This document shows positions 17,482 through 27,015 of a DNA stretch of 64,000 bases, piece by piece. The stretch lies in contig NZ_JAANOQ010000001.1 in assembly GCF_011305415.1 (NCBI RefSeq), positions 583,631-647,630 of the forward strand, written 5' to 3'. Origin of the DNA: Flavobacterium bernardetii. GTDB taxonomy: Bacteria > Bacteroidota > Bacteroidia > Flavobacteriales > Flavobacteriaceae. Made by a program: the position numbers and the translations under genes. The number at the start of each line of letters is the position of its first letter. Position 1 is the first letter of the stretch. The notes beneath the pieces were generated by a model that worked only from the letters and a program-made list of their open reading frames with translations, was not told the origin of the DNA and searched no databases.

Positions 17482-18465
17482 ATGAAACCAAGAGATTTGT
17501 TATTATATAGCACAGCTACAAATACTATAAAGTTAGCTGTTCATTTTCAAAACGGCACGTTTTGGCTTACCCAAAAAACTATGGCTCAATTGTTTGGAGT
17601 AGATAGAAGTGTGGTTACAAAACATATTAAAAACATATTTGAAACAAATGAATTAGATGAAAATTTAGTAAGTGCAAAAATTGCACATACTGCCGCCGAT
17701 GGAAAAAAATACAACACAAAATTTTATCGGTTAGAAGTCATTTTAGCGATTGGTTACAGAGTAAATTCTATTCAGGCAACTGATTTTAGAAAATGGGCAA
17801 CACAAACCTTAAATGAGTTCATTATTAAAGGTTTTATCTTAGATGACGAACGTTTAAAACAAGGCAAACACTTCGGACAAGATTATTTTGATGAGTTATT
17901 GGAACGCATTAGAGAAATTCGTGCAAGTGAACGTCGCTTTTATCAAAAAATAACGGATTTATATGCACTTAGTACGGATTACGACAAGGAAAGCCAACAA
18001 ACCAAAGATTTTTTTGCTGCCGTTCAAAATAAATTACATTGGGCTATAACGGGACAAACGGCTGCTGAAATTATTTATACCGAAGCCGATGCAACAAAGC
18101 TTTACATGGGTTTAAAAACTTGGAAAGCTGCTCCAGATGATAAAATATTAAAAAGCGATGTTACAGTGGCTAAAAATTATATGACACATCAACACATTGC
18201 CGAACTTAATAGAATTGTTTCAGCGTATTTAGATTTGGCAGAAAATAATGCACAAAGAGGTTTTGCTTTTAATATGCAACAATGGGCTTCTTTTTTAGAT
18301 CGCTTTTTAGAACTTTCAAATTATCCTATTTTAACACACAAAGGAAAAATAAGTATGTTAGAAGCTAAATTAAAAGCAGAAAGTGAATTTGAAAAATTTA
18401 GAGTCATCCAAGACCAAAATTATGAAAGCGATTTTGATAGAGAAATTAAAAAATTAGATTTTTAA
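17482..18465 (+). CDS. RhuM family protein
   Basis: The 327-residue protein has the RhuM signature: LLYSTATNTIKLAVHFQNGT, FWLTQKTMAQLFGVDRSVVT (HTH-like), FYRLEVILAIGYRVNS and FRKWATQTLNEFIIKGF. The C-terminal ~150 residues (QNKLHWAITGQTAAEIIYTEAD) are the Fic/DOC-like associated segment often seen in these proteins. RhuM proteins are regular companions of type I RM genes, with unsettled function. It starts 13 bases after hsdS. Confidence 0.9.
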   Translation: MKPRDLLLYSTATNTIKLAVHFQNGTFWLTQKTMAQLFGVDRSVVTKHIKNIFETNELDENLVSAKIAHTAADGKKYNTKFYRLEVILAIGYRVNSIQATDFRKWATQTLNEFIIKGFILDDERLKQGKHFGQDYFDELLERIREIRASERRFYQKITDLYALSTDYDKESQQTKDFFAAVQNKLHWAITGQTAAEIIYTEADATKLYMGLKTWKAAPDDKILKSDVTVAKNYMTHQHIAELNRIVSAYLDLAENNAQRGFAFNMQQWASFLDRFLELSNYPILTHKGKISMLEAKLKAESEFEKFRVIQDQNYESDFDREIKKLDF

Positions 18466-18606
18466 TTTATTTATTTAAAAAGGTGAAAAGCGTTGGACAA
18501 AATATTCTATCAACAAAAAAGCGTGAAATAACACCTAAATGTTGATAGAAATGTTGATAGAAAATATAAAAAACAAGAAACACACAACTAAAAACTATAA
18601 AAAATC

Positions 18607-19902
18607 ATGAACGAAATCATTTGTCCTAATTGTCATAAAGCCTTTAAAGTAGATGAAGCAGGTTTTGCCGATATTGTAAAGCAAGTTCGCGATCATCAGT
18701 TTGAAGAAGAACTACAAAACAGATTAAACCTAGCCGAAAAGGAAAAAGAAAGTGCCGTTAAATTAGCTGAAGCAACTATTAAAAATTCGTTGCAAGAACA
18801 ACTAGCTCAAAAAGATGCCGCTTTAGCCAAACTTAAAGCTGATGCGGCAATAGAATTATCGCAAAAGCTATCGCAAAAAGATAACGAGTTATTACAACTT
18901 AAAACACAAAATGTAAATGATGTTACGCAACTACAAGCAAAATTAGAAAATGCTGAGGTAGCGAAAAAATTAGCGGTAACGGAAGCCGTTCAATTAATTG
19001 AAAAAGAACGTGATCAACTAGTTAACGAAGTAAAAGCAAAAGACACGGACAAACAATTATTAGAAAACACACTCAAAGATAAATTTTCGGCAGAGCTTAA
19101 AACTAAAGACGAAATTATTAAACTGAAAGACGAAGAAATTGCTTTACGAAAAGACATGAAGTTAAAACTATCCACAAAAATGATTGGAGAAACTTTAGAG
19201 CAACATTGCGAAACAGAGTTTAATAAATTGCGTGCCACTGCTTTTCAAAATGCCTATTTCGAAAAAGATAACGATTCAAAATCAGGAAGTAAAGGTGATT
19301 TTATTTACAGAGAAACCGATGAAACTGGAAATGAAATTATTTCCATCATGTTTGAAATGAAAAACGAAGGAGATGAAACGGCCACCAAAAAGAAAAACGA
19401 AGATTTTTTTAAAGAACTAGACAAAGATCGTAACGAAAAAAAATGTGAATATGCGGTTATGGTTTCTCTTTTAGAAGCAGAAAGCGAGTATTACAATTCT
19501 GGAATTGTAGATGTTTCTCATAAGTTTCCTAAAATGTATGTAGTACGTCCTCAATTTTTTATTCCAATTATTACGTTGTTACGAAATGCGGCAATGAACT
19601 CACTGAAATACAAGGCAGAACTGGCATTAGTAAGAAATCAGAATGTTGACATCACCAACTTTGAGGAAAAAATAAACATATTCAAAGAAGGTTTTGCCAG
19701 AAATTACGAATTAGCCAGTAAAAAATTCAAAACCGCTATTGATGAAATAGATAAAACTATTGACCATCTACAAAAAACAAAAGATGCTTTATTATCATCT
19801 GACAATAATCTTCGTTTAGCCAATCAAAAAGCGGATGATTTAACGATTAAGAAGCTTACTCATGGTAATCCAACTATGAAAGCTAAGTTTGATGAGTTGT
19901 AA
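18607..19902 (+). CDS. DUF2130 domain protein with N-terminal zinc ribbon half and coiled coil
   Basis: The 431-residue protein begins with a CPNC motif and [16 protein letters not shown] long coiled coil follows (~30-190, with many Lys/Glu/Ala heptads). The DUF2130 domain (~195-340) includes [20 protein letters not shown] and [18 protein letters not shown]. The E-x-K in FEMKNE resembles a PDDEXK-type core, so nuclease activity is possible (inference). It lies between RhuM and hsdR, with a 141-base gap before it that may carry its own promoter. Confidence 0.85.
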   Translation: MNEIICPNCHKAFKVDEAGFADIVKQVRDHQFEEELQNRLNLAEKEKESAVKLAEATIKNSLQEQLAQKDAALAKLKADAAIELSQKLSQKDNELLQLKTQNVNDVTQLQAKLENAEVAKKLAVTEAVQLIEKERDQLVNEVKAKDTDKQLLENTLKDKFSAELKTKDEIIKLKDEEIALRKDMKLKLSTKMIGETLEQHCETEFNKLRATAFQNAYFEKDNDSKSGSKGDFIYRETDETGNEIISIMFEMKNEGDETATKKKNEDFFKELDKDRNEKKCEYAVMVSLLEAESEYYNSGIVDVSHKFPKMYVVRPQFFIPIITLLRNAAMNSLKYKAELALVRNQNVDITNFEEKINIFKEGFARNYELASKKFKTAIDEIDKTIDHLQKTKDALLSSDNNLRLANQKADDLTIKKLTHGNPTMKAKFDEL

Positions 19903-19971
19903 AAGCAATCAAAAATGATGAATAATTTTCTCTTAGCATAAAAAGTAGTATTTTAGTACAAAATTTAATGA

Positions 19972-22900
19972 ATGAACTCTAACTTTCTATTTCTTCAAAA
20001 AGAATTCCCTGCCATTTTTAACGAAATAAGTGATGCTGAAAAACATACTTTTACAGCACCTCGTTATGCCGCTTTATTGTGTAGAAGCACTTTAGAGAAA
20101 ACCATTTTTTGGTTGTATCAAAATGATGAAGATTTAGAATTGCCATATGATACTAAACTTGGGGCTTTACTGCACAACGATAGTTTCAAAGCCATACTAA
20201 AACCAAGTATGTTGATTGAGTTAGACGTGGTACGTTTGTATGGAAACAATGCCGCTCACGGGAAAAATATAAGAGCATTAGAAGCCTTACAATCACTCAA
20301 AAACACCTTTCGTTTTTTATCTTGGTTAAGCAAATATTACAGTGAAAGTAATCCTGACATACCTGATTTTGAGGAACGATTGATTCCTTACGGTGATGTT
20401 AATGATAAAAATAAAAAAGAACTACAAGCAGTAACCGAACAATTCGAAAAAGAACGAGAACAAGCCAAAAGAAACGCAAAGCAAAATGCGATTTTAGCAG
20501 AAGAAAATGAAAAACTAAAACAGCAACTTGAAAATCAATTACAGTTAATTGCTGAACGTAAAGAAGAAAGAAAAACAATTTTCAAAACTCAAGAAGCTGT
20601 ACCTGAATTAACTTCTGAATTAGAAACGCGAAAAGTCTTAATAGATTTATTACTAAAAGAAGCTGGTTGGGAAAAGCTACGTCCAGGTATTGAAATTGAA
20701 TATGAAGTACAAGGAATGCCAATCACTACAAATAAAACAGGTATTGGTTATGTCGATTACGTGCTTTGGGATGATAATGGAAAACCCTTAGCAGTTGTGG
20801 AAGCAAAAAGCACTTTACACGATGCGAAAAAAGGAAAACATCAAGCCAGTTTATATGCAGATTGTTTAGAGAACAAAACAGGACAGCGTCCTATAATTTT
20901 TTATACAAATGGGTATGAAACCTTTCTTTGGGACGATTCGTTTTATGCAGAACGTCAAGTACAAGGTTTTTACACTAAAGAAGAATTACAATTACTAATG
21001 AAAAGACGTTTTGAACGTTTAGACATTAGAAATTTTTCTGTAAATACAAATATTGCAGGACGTCCCTATCAATTAGAAGCCATTAAAAGAATTGCCGAAA
21101 CTTTAGTAGTTTCAAAAAATGGTAAACTTATTGGGAAAAACAGAAAAGCTTTATTAGTTATGGCTACAGGTAGTGGTAAAACACGAACTGCTGCAGCAAT
21201 GGTTGATATGTTTACCAAATGCAATTGGGCAAAGCGAGTACTTTTCTTAGCGGATAGAAACGCTTTAGTTACGCAAGCTAAAAATGCTTTTAAAGAACAT
21301 TTACCACATTTAAGTGCTATCGATTTAACTAAAGAAAAAGAAGATAATAATACCAGATTGGTCTTTTCTACTTATCCTACAATACTAAACAAAATTGATA
21401 CTCTCAAAAGTGAAAACGAACGTTTTTATGGGATTGGTCATTTTGATGTCATTATCATTGATGAAGCACACCGTTCCGTTTACCAAAAATACCAAGCGAT
21501 TTTCGATTATTTTGATGCCGTTCTAATTGGCTTAACGGCAACACCTAAAAAGGAAATAGACAAAAACACCTATCATCTTTTTCAAATTGAAGATGATAAT
21601 CCCACGTTTGCTTATGAATTGACTCAAGCGGTAGAAGCAAAATATTTAGTACCGCCAAAAGCATTTGAAATTCCACTTAAATTTCCAAGAAAAGGATTAA
21701 AATATTCAGAACTAAGCGAAAGAGACAAAGTTCGTTTTGAAGAACTTTTTGGTATAAAAGGAGATGAATCAGATACAGGAATACCCGAAATTTCAAAAAG
21801 TAAAATCAATTCATTTTTATTCAATGATGATACCGTAGATAAAGTATTAGAATATTTAATGAAGTATGGTCAGAAAATTGAAAGTGGCGATAAATTAGGG
21901 AAAACAATAATTTTTGCTAAAAATCATCAGCACGCTATATACATAGAAGAACGTTTTAACAAAAATTATCCAGAATTTGGAGGTAATTTTTTACGTGTTA
22001 TTGATAACTACGAAGACAAATCACAAGATTTATTAGAACGGTTTTGTTTTGACAAAGGAGAAGAAAAAGATCCTCAAATTGCAGTTTCTGTAGATATGAT
22101 GGATACAGGTGTAGATGCGCCAAGAGTCTTAAATTTGGTGTTTTTCAAAGAAGTAAAATCGTATGCAAAGTATTGGCAAATGATTGGAAGAGGGACGCGA
22201 TTGTGTCCTAATATTTTCGGAAAAGGAAAGGATAAAGAATTCTTTTTGATTTTTGACATTTGTGGCAACTTTGAATTTTTTGATGAATTTCCTGATGGCC
22301 ATATTCCTTCAACAACAAAACCATTGCACCAATTACTTTTTGAAACACAATTAGAAATTATTCTGAGTATTCAAAACAATGCAGAGGCCAATGAACAAGA
22401 TGATGAATTGGCTAAAATATACAAGGAAAACTTGTTTGAAAAAGTAAATCAATTAGATACCAATCGATTTGAAGTAAGAAAGCATTTGCGTTACGTTAAT
22501 AAATATAAAAATTGGTCTAACTGGAATGCTTTAACGCATAGTGATGAACTTGATGTAAGACAAAATATTTCTCATTTAGTTGCCTATTCTGAAGATACTG
22601 ATGAATTAGCCAAACGATTTGATTTGTTAATCTACCAATTAGAATTAGCTATAATCCATCAAAGTAATAAACAAATTCGTCATATCGAAAATATTACTAC
22701 TATTGGAAATATGCTTTTTACAAAAAGAAATATTCCTGCAGTTGCACAAAAGATAAATACAATAAATGCTATTATTTCAGATACGTTTTGGCAAAATATT
22801 TCCTTATTGCAATTAGAGAAAACTAGAGAGGAGTTAAGAGGACTCATTCAGTTTCTTAAAGACGAAAACAAGGAAAAACCTATATATTCTGACTTTACAG

Positions 22901-23424
22901 ATGAACTACCTCTTGATGAGGTAAAAGAACATTTTATTTTAGACAACTATACTAAACTTCAAAGTTATCGTGATAGAGTGGAATCATTTATCAGAAAAAA
23001 TAAAAACCATTTAGTAATTGATAAGCTATATAAAAACATTCCAATTACATCTTCTGAATTAATTATTCTGGAGCATTTTTTAATGCAAGAAGCTGAAAGT
23101 AAAGACCGTTTGTTTTCAGAATATGAAGAGCAACCTCTTAGTGTATTTATAAGAAGAATTTTAGGCTTAGATATTGAAGTAGCCCAAAGTCATTTTGCAA
23201 CCTTTATTCAAAATGAGAATCTTAATTCCAACCAAATTACCTTTATTCAAAAAATCATTGATTATTTAAATAAAAACGGCATACTTGAAAAAACTATGTT
23301 AACACAACCACCGTTTAATGATTTAGATGATAATGGCGTAATAGGTATATTTCCCGATGAAGAAAAATTAGTTAAAGTGATTAAATTAATTGAGGAAGTT
23401 AATCAAAATGCAGGTTTAGGATAA
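19972..23424 (+). CDS. hsdR: type I restriction enzyme HsdR, endonuclease/translocase
   Basis: The 1150-residue protein starts with a DUF4145-like domain (~10-125) and a short coiled coil (~140-200). The nuclease domain has catalytic Asp262 (YVDYVLW) and Glu277/Lys279 (VVEAK). The SF2 translocase has Walker A MATGSGKT at 397-404, DEAH box at 497-500, LIGLTATP and QMIGRGTRL. The C-terminal ~350 residues are the EcoEI-type assembly region. It pumps DNA and cuts unmodified DNA when bound to HsdM/HsdS. All motifs look intact. An out-of-frame ATG at 19968 stops after four codons; 19972 is the start. Confidence 0.96.
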   Translation: MNSNFLFLQKEFPAIFNEISDAEKHTFTAPRYAALLCRSTLEKTIFWLYQNDEDLELPYDTKLGALLHNDSFKAILKPSMLIELDVVRLYGNNAAHGKNIRALEALQSLKNTFRFLSWLSKYYSESNPDIPDFEERLIPYGDVNDKNKKELQAVTEQFEKEREQAKRNAKQNAILAEENEKLKQQLENQLQLIAERKEERKTIFKTQEAVPELTSELETRKVLIDLLLKEAGWEKLRPGIEIEYEVQGMPITTNKTGIGYVDYVLWDDNGKPLAVVEAKSTLHDAKKGKHQASLYADCLENKTGQRPIIFYTNGYETFLWDDSFYAERQVQGFYTKEELQLLMKRRFERLDIRNFSVNTNIAGRPYQLEAIKRIAETLVVSKNGKLIGKNRKALLVMATGSGKTRTAAAMVDMFTKCNWAKRVLFLADRNALVTQAKNAFKEHLPHLSAIDLTKEKEDNNTRLVFSTYPTILNKIDTLKSENERFYGIGHFDVIIIDEAHRSVYQKYQAIFDYFDAVLIGLTATPKKEIDKNTYHLFQIEDDNPTFAYELTQAVEAKYLVPPKAFEIPLKFPRKGLKYSELSERDKVRFEELFGIKGDESDTGIPEISKSKINSFLFNDDTVDKVLEYLMKYGQKIESGDKLGKTIIFAKNHQHAIYIEERFNKNYPEFGGNFLRVIDNYEDKSQDLLERFCFDKGEEKDPQIAVSVDMMDTGVDAPRVLNLVFFKEVKSYAKYWQMIGRGTRLCPNIFGKGKDKEFFLIFDICGNFEFFDEFPDGHIPSTTKPLHQLLFETQLEIILSIQNNAEANEQDDELAKIYKENLFEKVNQLDTNRFEVRKHLRYVNKYKNWSNWNALTHSDELDVRQNISHLVAYSEDTDELAKRFDLLIYQLELAIIHQSNKQIRHIENITTIGNMLFTKRNIPAVAQKINTINAIISDTFWQNISLLQLEKTREELRGLIQFLKDENKEKPIYSDFTDELPLDEVKEHFILDNYTKLQSYRDRVESFIRKNKNHLVIDKLYKNIPITSSELIILEHFLMQEAESKDRLFSEYEEQPLSVFIRRILGLDIEVAQSHFATFIQNENLNSNQITFIQKIIDYLNKNGILEKTMLTQPPFNDLDDNGVIGIFPDEEKLVKVIKLIEEVNQNAGLG

Positions 23425-23650
23425 ATGTTTTAAATGCTTGTATAGCGTAATACAAGAATGAATAGTATAAAGCAATTCAAATTTTGAGGTTATTCAACAA
23501 GAACTTGATTAAAATGTTAATGAAGTTTATTTTGGATACTTTAGTTTACAAGTTGTATGCATTATCCTATGATGCGGTTTTGGTTGTTGAGCTAGTTTTT
23601 AGTTAGCGTATGATGAGGTTAAAGGTGGAGTAAAAGTATAGTATTTGTAT
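23425..23650. other. gene-free region after hsdR
   Basis: No credible ORF, RNA or clear terminator is seen. The region leads directly into the palindrome array at 23651. Confidence 0.4.
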
Positions 23651-23757
23651 TATAAGTCTTGAGGCTTATAATGTGTTTTTATAAGTTTTAAGGCTTATAA
23701 TTATAAAATATAAGTTTTAAGACTTATATTTGTTAAAAATAAGTCGTGAGGCTAATA
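23651..23757 (+). promoter_or_regulatory. array of four 20-bp palindromic operators at 29-bp pitch
   Basis: Sites at 23651-23670, 23680-23699, 23709-23728 and 23738-23757 follow the pattern TATAAGTYTTRAGRCTTATA. Site 3 is nearly perfect and site 4 the most decayed. The pitch is exactly 29 bases each time, with 9-base spacers of unrelated sequence. A -7 element TATATTTG at 23725-23732 overlaps site 3, and site 4 covers the expected transcription start. This geometry suits cooperative repression of the SatD-like operon. Confidence 0.75.
23725..23732 (+). promoter_or_regulatory. -7 element of the SatD-like operon
   Basis: TATATTTG fits TAnnTTTG and overlaps the right end of the third palindrome. 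No good -33 TTG lies at the usual distance, so transcription may depend on the palindrome-binding factor. Confidence 0.45.
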
Positions 23758-23801
23758 GGTTATAATTACCTCAGCAATTGCTAACGAATAAAAAAAAGAG
23801 T

Positions 23802-24461
23802 ATGGAAGCGGTTATAAGTGCAGATATTATTGGCTATACAAAGCTCGGTGAGGAGCAACAAAATGTTGTATTAATAGAAATAAAAAAACTATTTGAAAGC
23901 ATAGAGGGTGTGCGAGATAATCTTGAAAATAATTTTAAGATATATCGAGGTGATGCGGTACAAGTAGAAATAAAAAATCCGAAAGAGGCTTTAAAAATAG
24001 GGTTGTTATTAAAAGCAGCAGTTACTCAAATTACTTTTGAAACGGATTCTTATAAAAGAAAAAGACCAATAATAGACATACGAATGGCTATTGGACTTGG
24101 TAATATTACGAATAAAAGATCATTAGTTGACGAGTCAATGGGAAGGGCTTATAGTCATTCAGGAAGAACACTTGACGAAATGAAAAGAGAGAAAACAATA
24201 TTTACTTTAAAAAGTGATACCATTGCGCTTGATGAAGAATTGAATGTTGCTTTTAAACTGCTTGATGAAATACTGCTAAGTTGGAATATCACTTCGGCAG
24301 AATTGATGTATTGTTTATTAATGGGAATGACAGAAAAAGAGATAGCTTTTAAACTAAATATATCGCAATCAGCAGTAAATCAGAGGAAAAAAAGAGCAGG
24401 ATGGTATGGTATAGAGGCTTTGCTAGAACGCTATGAGATATTAATAGGAAGAGAATTATAA
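23802..24461 (+). CDS. SatD family protein: cyclase-homology domain with C-terminal HTH
   Basis: ATG at 23802 is preferred over an in-frame TTG 24 bases upstream. The 219-residue protein starts AVISADIIGYTKLGEEQQ and has YRGDAVQVEI around Asp51 and RMAIGLGNI, the spacing and motifs of class III nucleotide cyclase-like domains. Residues ~170-205 (MTEKEIAFKLNISQSAVNQRK) form a sigma-70 region 4-like HTH. It is followed 6 bases later by DUF3307, a pairing known from the streptococcal sat operon. It probably binds the palindromes upstream (inference). Confidence 0.8.
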   Translation: MEAVISADIIGYTKLGEEQQNVVLIEIKKLFESIEGVRDNLENNFKIYRGDAVQVEIKNPKEALKIGLLLKAAVTQITFETDSYKRKRPIIDIRMAIGLGNITNKRSLVDESMGRAYSHSGRTLDEMKREKTIFTLKSDTIALDEELNVAFKLLDEILLSWNITSAELMYCLLMGMTEKEIAFKLNISQSAVNQRKKRAGWYGIEALLERYEILIGREL

Positions 24462-24467
24462 CTGCTT

Positions 24468-25211
24468 ATGGAAGTACTGGCTATAAAATTGCTGTTGGCT
24501 CATTTGTTGACAGATTATTTTTTTCAACCGACAAAATGGGTGGAAGATAAAAATGAAAATAAACACACATCAAAATTCTTTTGGTTGCATGTGTGTGTAG
24601 CGTTTGTTATTCCGCTTGTGTTATTAATTGGAGAATGGTTTCAATGGAGAGCCGCTTTACTCATAGGTATTACACATGGGATAATTGATTACTGGAAAAT
24701 AAAACAAGAAGGAAAACTTACTGAAAAAAAGAGCAGAAAAAAAAGGGATTTATTTTTAATTGACCAATTATTACACATTGGTGTACTGTTAGTGATATGG
24801 GTGATTTTTCAATTTACTTATGATAATTTCCTGTTGTGGTTGAAAGAAGTTGTACTGATAAAGAGAAATTTATTTATTGTAACAGCAATTTTGGCCTTAT
24901 TATCACCTACAGGAATACTAATAGGAAAAGTAACAGACACTTTCAGAAAAAAAATAAAAAAGGACAACAGTCTTAAAAATGCTGGTAAATATATAGGGTA
25001 TTCGGAAAGACTTTTGGTTTTGCTTTTTATACTGTTAAGTCAGTACGAAGCAATAGGCTTTTTGTTGGCAAGTAAATCTATTTTAAGAATAAGCAAAGAC
25101 GCTGATGATGAAGGTAGAAAAAAGACGGAATATGTATTGGTAGGTACTTTATTAAGTTTTTTTATAGCGGTAGTGGTTGGATTGGCTTGCAGAAGTTTGT
25201 TGAAGAGTTGA
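24468..25211 (+). CDS. DUF3307 membrane protein
   Basis: The 247-residue membrane protein starts with the DUF3307 signature LLLAHLLTDYFFQPTKWVED. ITHGIIDYWKI and RDLFLIDQLLHI follow, with conserved His/Asp residues in or near membrane helices. About five transmembrane helices are predicted (about 45-60, 100-118, 125-150, 185-203, 222-240). Its function is unknown. It is co-transcribed with the SatD-like gene, so the two likely act together as cytoplasmic sensor/regulator and membrane component. Confidence 0.88.
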   Translation: MEVLAIKLLLAHLLTDYFFQPTKWVEDKNENKHTSKFFWLHVCVAFVIPLVLLIGEWFQWRAALLIGITHGIIDYWKIKQEGKLTEKKSRKKRDLFLIDQLLHIGVLLVIWVIFQFTYDNFLLWLKEVVLIKRNLFIVTAILALLSPTGILIGKVTDTFRKKIKKDNSLKNAGKYIGYSERLLVLLFILLSQYEAIGFLLASKSILRISKDADDEGRKKTEYVLVGTLLSFFIAVVVGLACRSLLKS

Positions 25212-25224
25212 TAGTGCATTTTAA

Positions 25225-25460
25225 TTGGTAGACCAAGCAGTAGATTTCGTATTGTCAAAATTGTATTATTCCGTAGGAATTCGAGCAGAAAAAATTGAAT
25301 TTCCTGGAAAATATGAAATCTCAAAAGAAATTGTATCGGAAGCCATTGTAAATGCCATTACCAAAGAGATTATACAAATAATGGAATAGTACAAGTTATG
25401 TTGTTAAGTGACCGTTTGGAAGTAATAATAGGGGCTTTAACGTTGGACTGGACCACCTAA
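25225..25460 (+). pseudogene. remnant of an AlbA/RecG-like ATP-binding regulator
   Basis: Frame 1 from 25225 reads LVDQAVDFVLSKLYYSVGIR and EIVSEAIVNAI, then stops at 25389. Frame 3 from about 25365 resumes as RDYTNNGIVQVMLLSDRLEV. Joined, these match the central part of the AlbA_2/HATPase_c_4 family, where EAIVNAIxHRDY and DRLEVxNPG are characteristic. The frameshift and the missing N- and C-termini show a decayed gene. No start codon or RBS is present. Confidence 0.7.
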
Positions 25461-25562
25461 AAACAAAAAATATTGCAGACTTTGGTTTCAGCCAATACGC
25501 TTTTAGTTGAACCCATGTGTAATTTAAAAAAAGAAATAATCTTTTATTAGCTTTGGTTTTAT

Positions 25563-25597
25563 CTGCCTCATTTTGTCGGAGTAAAATACTACTTTAG
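25563..25597 (+). promoter_or_regulatory. shared promoter/operator element, copy W (WYL operon)
   Basis: CTGCCT, 4 bases, TTGTC at 25573-25577, 12 bases, TACTTTAG at 25590-25597. The same order and spacing occurs at 31003-31037 and 31459-31493. The ATG of the WYL regulator is 20 bases downstream. Confidence 0.6.
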
Positions 25598-25617
25598 CAA
25601 AATATAAATAATTTTGT

Positions 25618-26514
25618 ATGGCAAAAGTTGGATTTTATAAACGCTATTTATACATCATTGACCGATTAAAAACGGTGCCAAGTGACTTTTCGGAGTTGCA
25701 TAAATATGTGATGCAAAGATTAGAAAATGACGATTTAGATGATAAGTTCGAGTTTTCTATTCGTACTTTCGATAGAGATAAAAAAGACATTTTCGATTTG
25801 TTCGGAATATTGATTCAATATAACCGAAAAGACAAAGTCTATTATATCGATGAGGAAATAGAAGATCCTTCCGTATCCAGAATGGTAGAAGCTTTTTCTA
25901 TCCATCAAGCGCTTAAGGAAGGAGATAAAATTAGTACAAGCATTTATTTGGAAAGTCGAAAAGCATCTGGAACCAACTTAATAAGTGGGATTTTATACGC
26001 GATTCAAAACAATTTTCAAATCACATTTACGCATACCAAATTTTGGGACATGGAAATTACCCAAAGAACAGTAAAACCAATTGCAATAAAAGAATCTCAA
26101 CATCGTTGGTATTTAATTGCGCAAGATAACAAAGATGGTAGTATCAAGAATTTTGGTTTCGATAGAATTTCAGATTTAAGAATTTCAGATACCAAGTTTA
26201 AACCCGTTGTTTTCGATGTTGAAAAAGCCTACAAACATGCTTTTGGAGTTGAAACCTATGCTCCAGAACAAAAGATGGTATTGGAATTTTCTTGGCAACA
26301 AGGAAACTATATCAAATCATTCCCTTTGCATAGTTCGCAAAAAATTATAACTGATACGCAAGAAAAATTGGTAATTCAATTGTTACTTCATCCTACCAAC
26401 GATTTTACTATGGAGTTAATGCGATTTGGTGCGGAAGTAAAAGTTATCGAGCCAGAAGTATTACGCAATACCATCAAAGACAGAGTAGCAAATATGATAA
26501 AACTATATAAATAA
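25618..26514 (+). CDS. WYL-domain transcriptional regulator
   Basis: The 298-residue protein has an N-terminal winged helix-turn-helix (~1-80: YKRYLYIIDRL, FEFSIRTFDRDKKDIFDLFG). A WYL domain (~120-195) has ITQRTVKPIAIKESQHRWYL and IKNFGFDRI, and a WCX-type C-terminus follows (~215-295). WYL regulators sense ligands such as nucleotides or ssDNA and often control defence genes (CapW, BrxR). It leads an operon with an exonuclease (1-base gap) and DUF262 genes, and probably acts on the shared site at 25563. Confidence 0.93.
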   Translation: MAKVGFYKRYLYIIDRLKTVPSDFSELHKYVMQRLENDDLDDKFEFSIRTFDRDKKDIFDLFGILIQYNRKDKVYYIDEEIEDPSVSRMVEAFSIHQALKEGDKISTSIYLESRKASGTNLISGILYAIQNNFQITFTHTKFWDMEITQRTVKPIAIKESQHRWYLIAQDNKDGSIKNFGFDRISDLRISDTKFKPVVFDVEKAYKHAFGVETYAPEQKMVLEFSWQQGNYIKSFPLHSSQKIITDTQEKLVIQLLLHPTNDFTMELMRFGAEVKVIEPEVLRNTIKDRVANMIKLYK

Positions 26515-26515
26515 G

Positions 26516-26992
26516 ATGAATACTTTTACAGCCATAGATTTCGAAACTGCTCAAGGCTACCGTTGGAGTATCTGTCAAGTTGGACTTGTTAGAGTTGAAA
26601 ATGGCATTATTACTAAAGAACTAGATATTTTAGTACAACCGCCTGATAATTATTATTGGTCCAATTTTACAACTATTCACGGTATTTCAGCAAAAGATAC
26701 GCGTCAATCTCCAACTTTCAATCAAGTTTGGCATCTGATAGAACCCTATATTAAAAACCAAAATGTAATTGCTCATAATGGTTTTGGTTTTGATTTTCCA
26801 GTTTTAAGTAAGACATTGGAATATTATAATATGTCCACGCCAGAGTATACTAAATTTTGCACGTATAAAATATATAAATCAAATTTGGCTAATTTGTGTC
26901 AAGAACATAACATTCCGCTAAATCATCATGATGCATTGAGCGATGCTAGGGCTTGCGCGGAGTTGTATTTGAGATTTTTAAATAATAGATAA
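26516..26992 (+). CDS. DnaQ-like DEDDh 3'-5' exonuclease
   Basis: The 158-residue protein has the complete DEDDh set: FTAIDFETA (Asp/Glu near residues 6-10), the Asp in HNGFGFDFPVL near residue 85, and HHDALSDARACAEL (His and Asp near 140-145). It is an isolated exonuclease domain without BRCT or helicase parts. Its start codon is one base after the WYL regulator stop, so the two are translationally linked. A role in trimming damaged or foreign DNA or RNA is inferred. Confidence 0.92.
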   Translation: MNTFTAIDFETAQGYRWSICQVGLVRVENGIITKELDILVQPPDNYYWSNFTTIHGISAKDTRQSPTFNQVWHLIEPYIKNQNVIAHNGFGFDFPVLSKTLEYYNMSTPEYTKFCTYKIYKSNLANLCQEHNIPLNHHDALSDARACAELYLRFLNNR

Positions 26993-27015
26993 AAAATAAT
27001 TATAAAATATTAATT

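Noticed and set aside
23651..23757. CRISPR array
   Set aside because: Unit length and pitch are regular, but the spacers are only 9 bases, the repeats are palindromic operators overlapping a promoter, and no cas genes are near.
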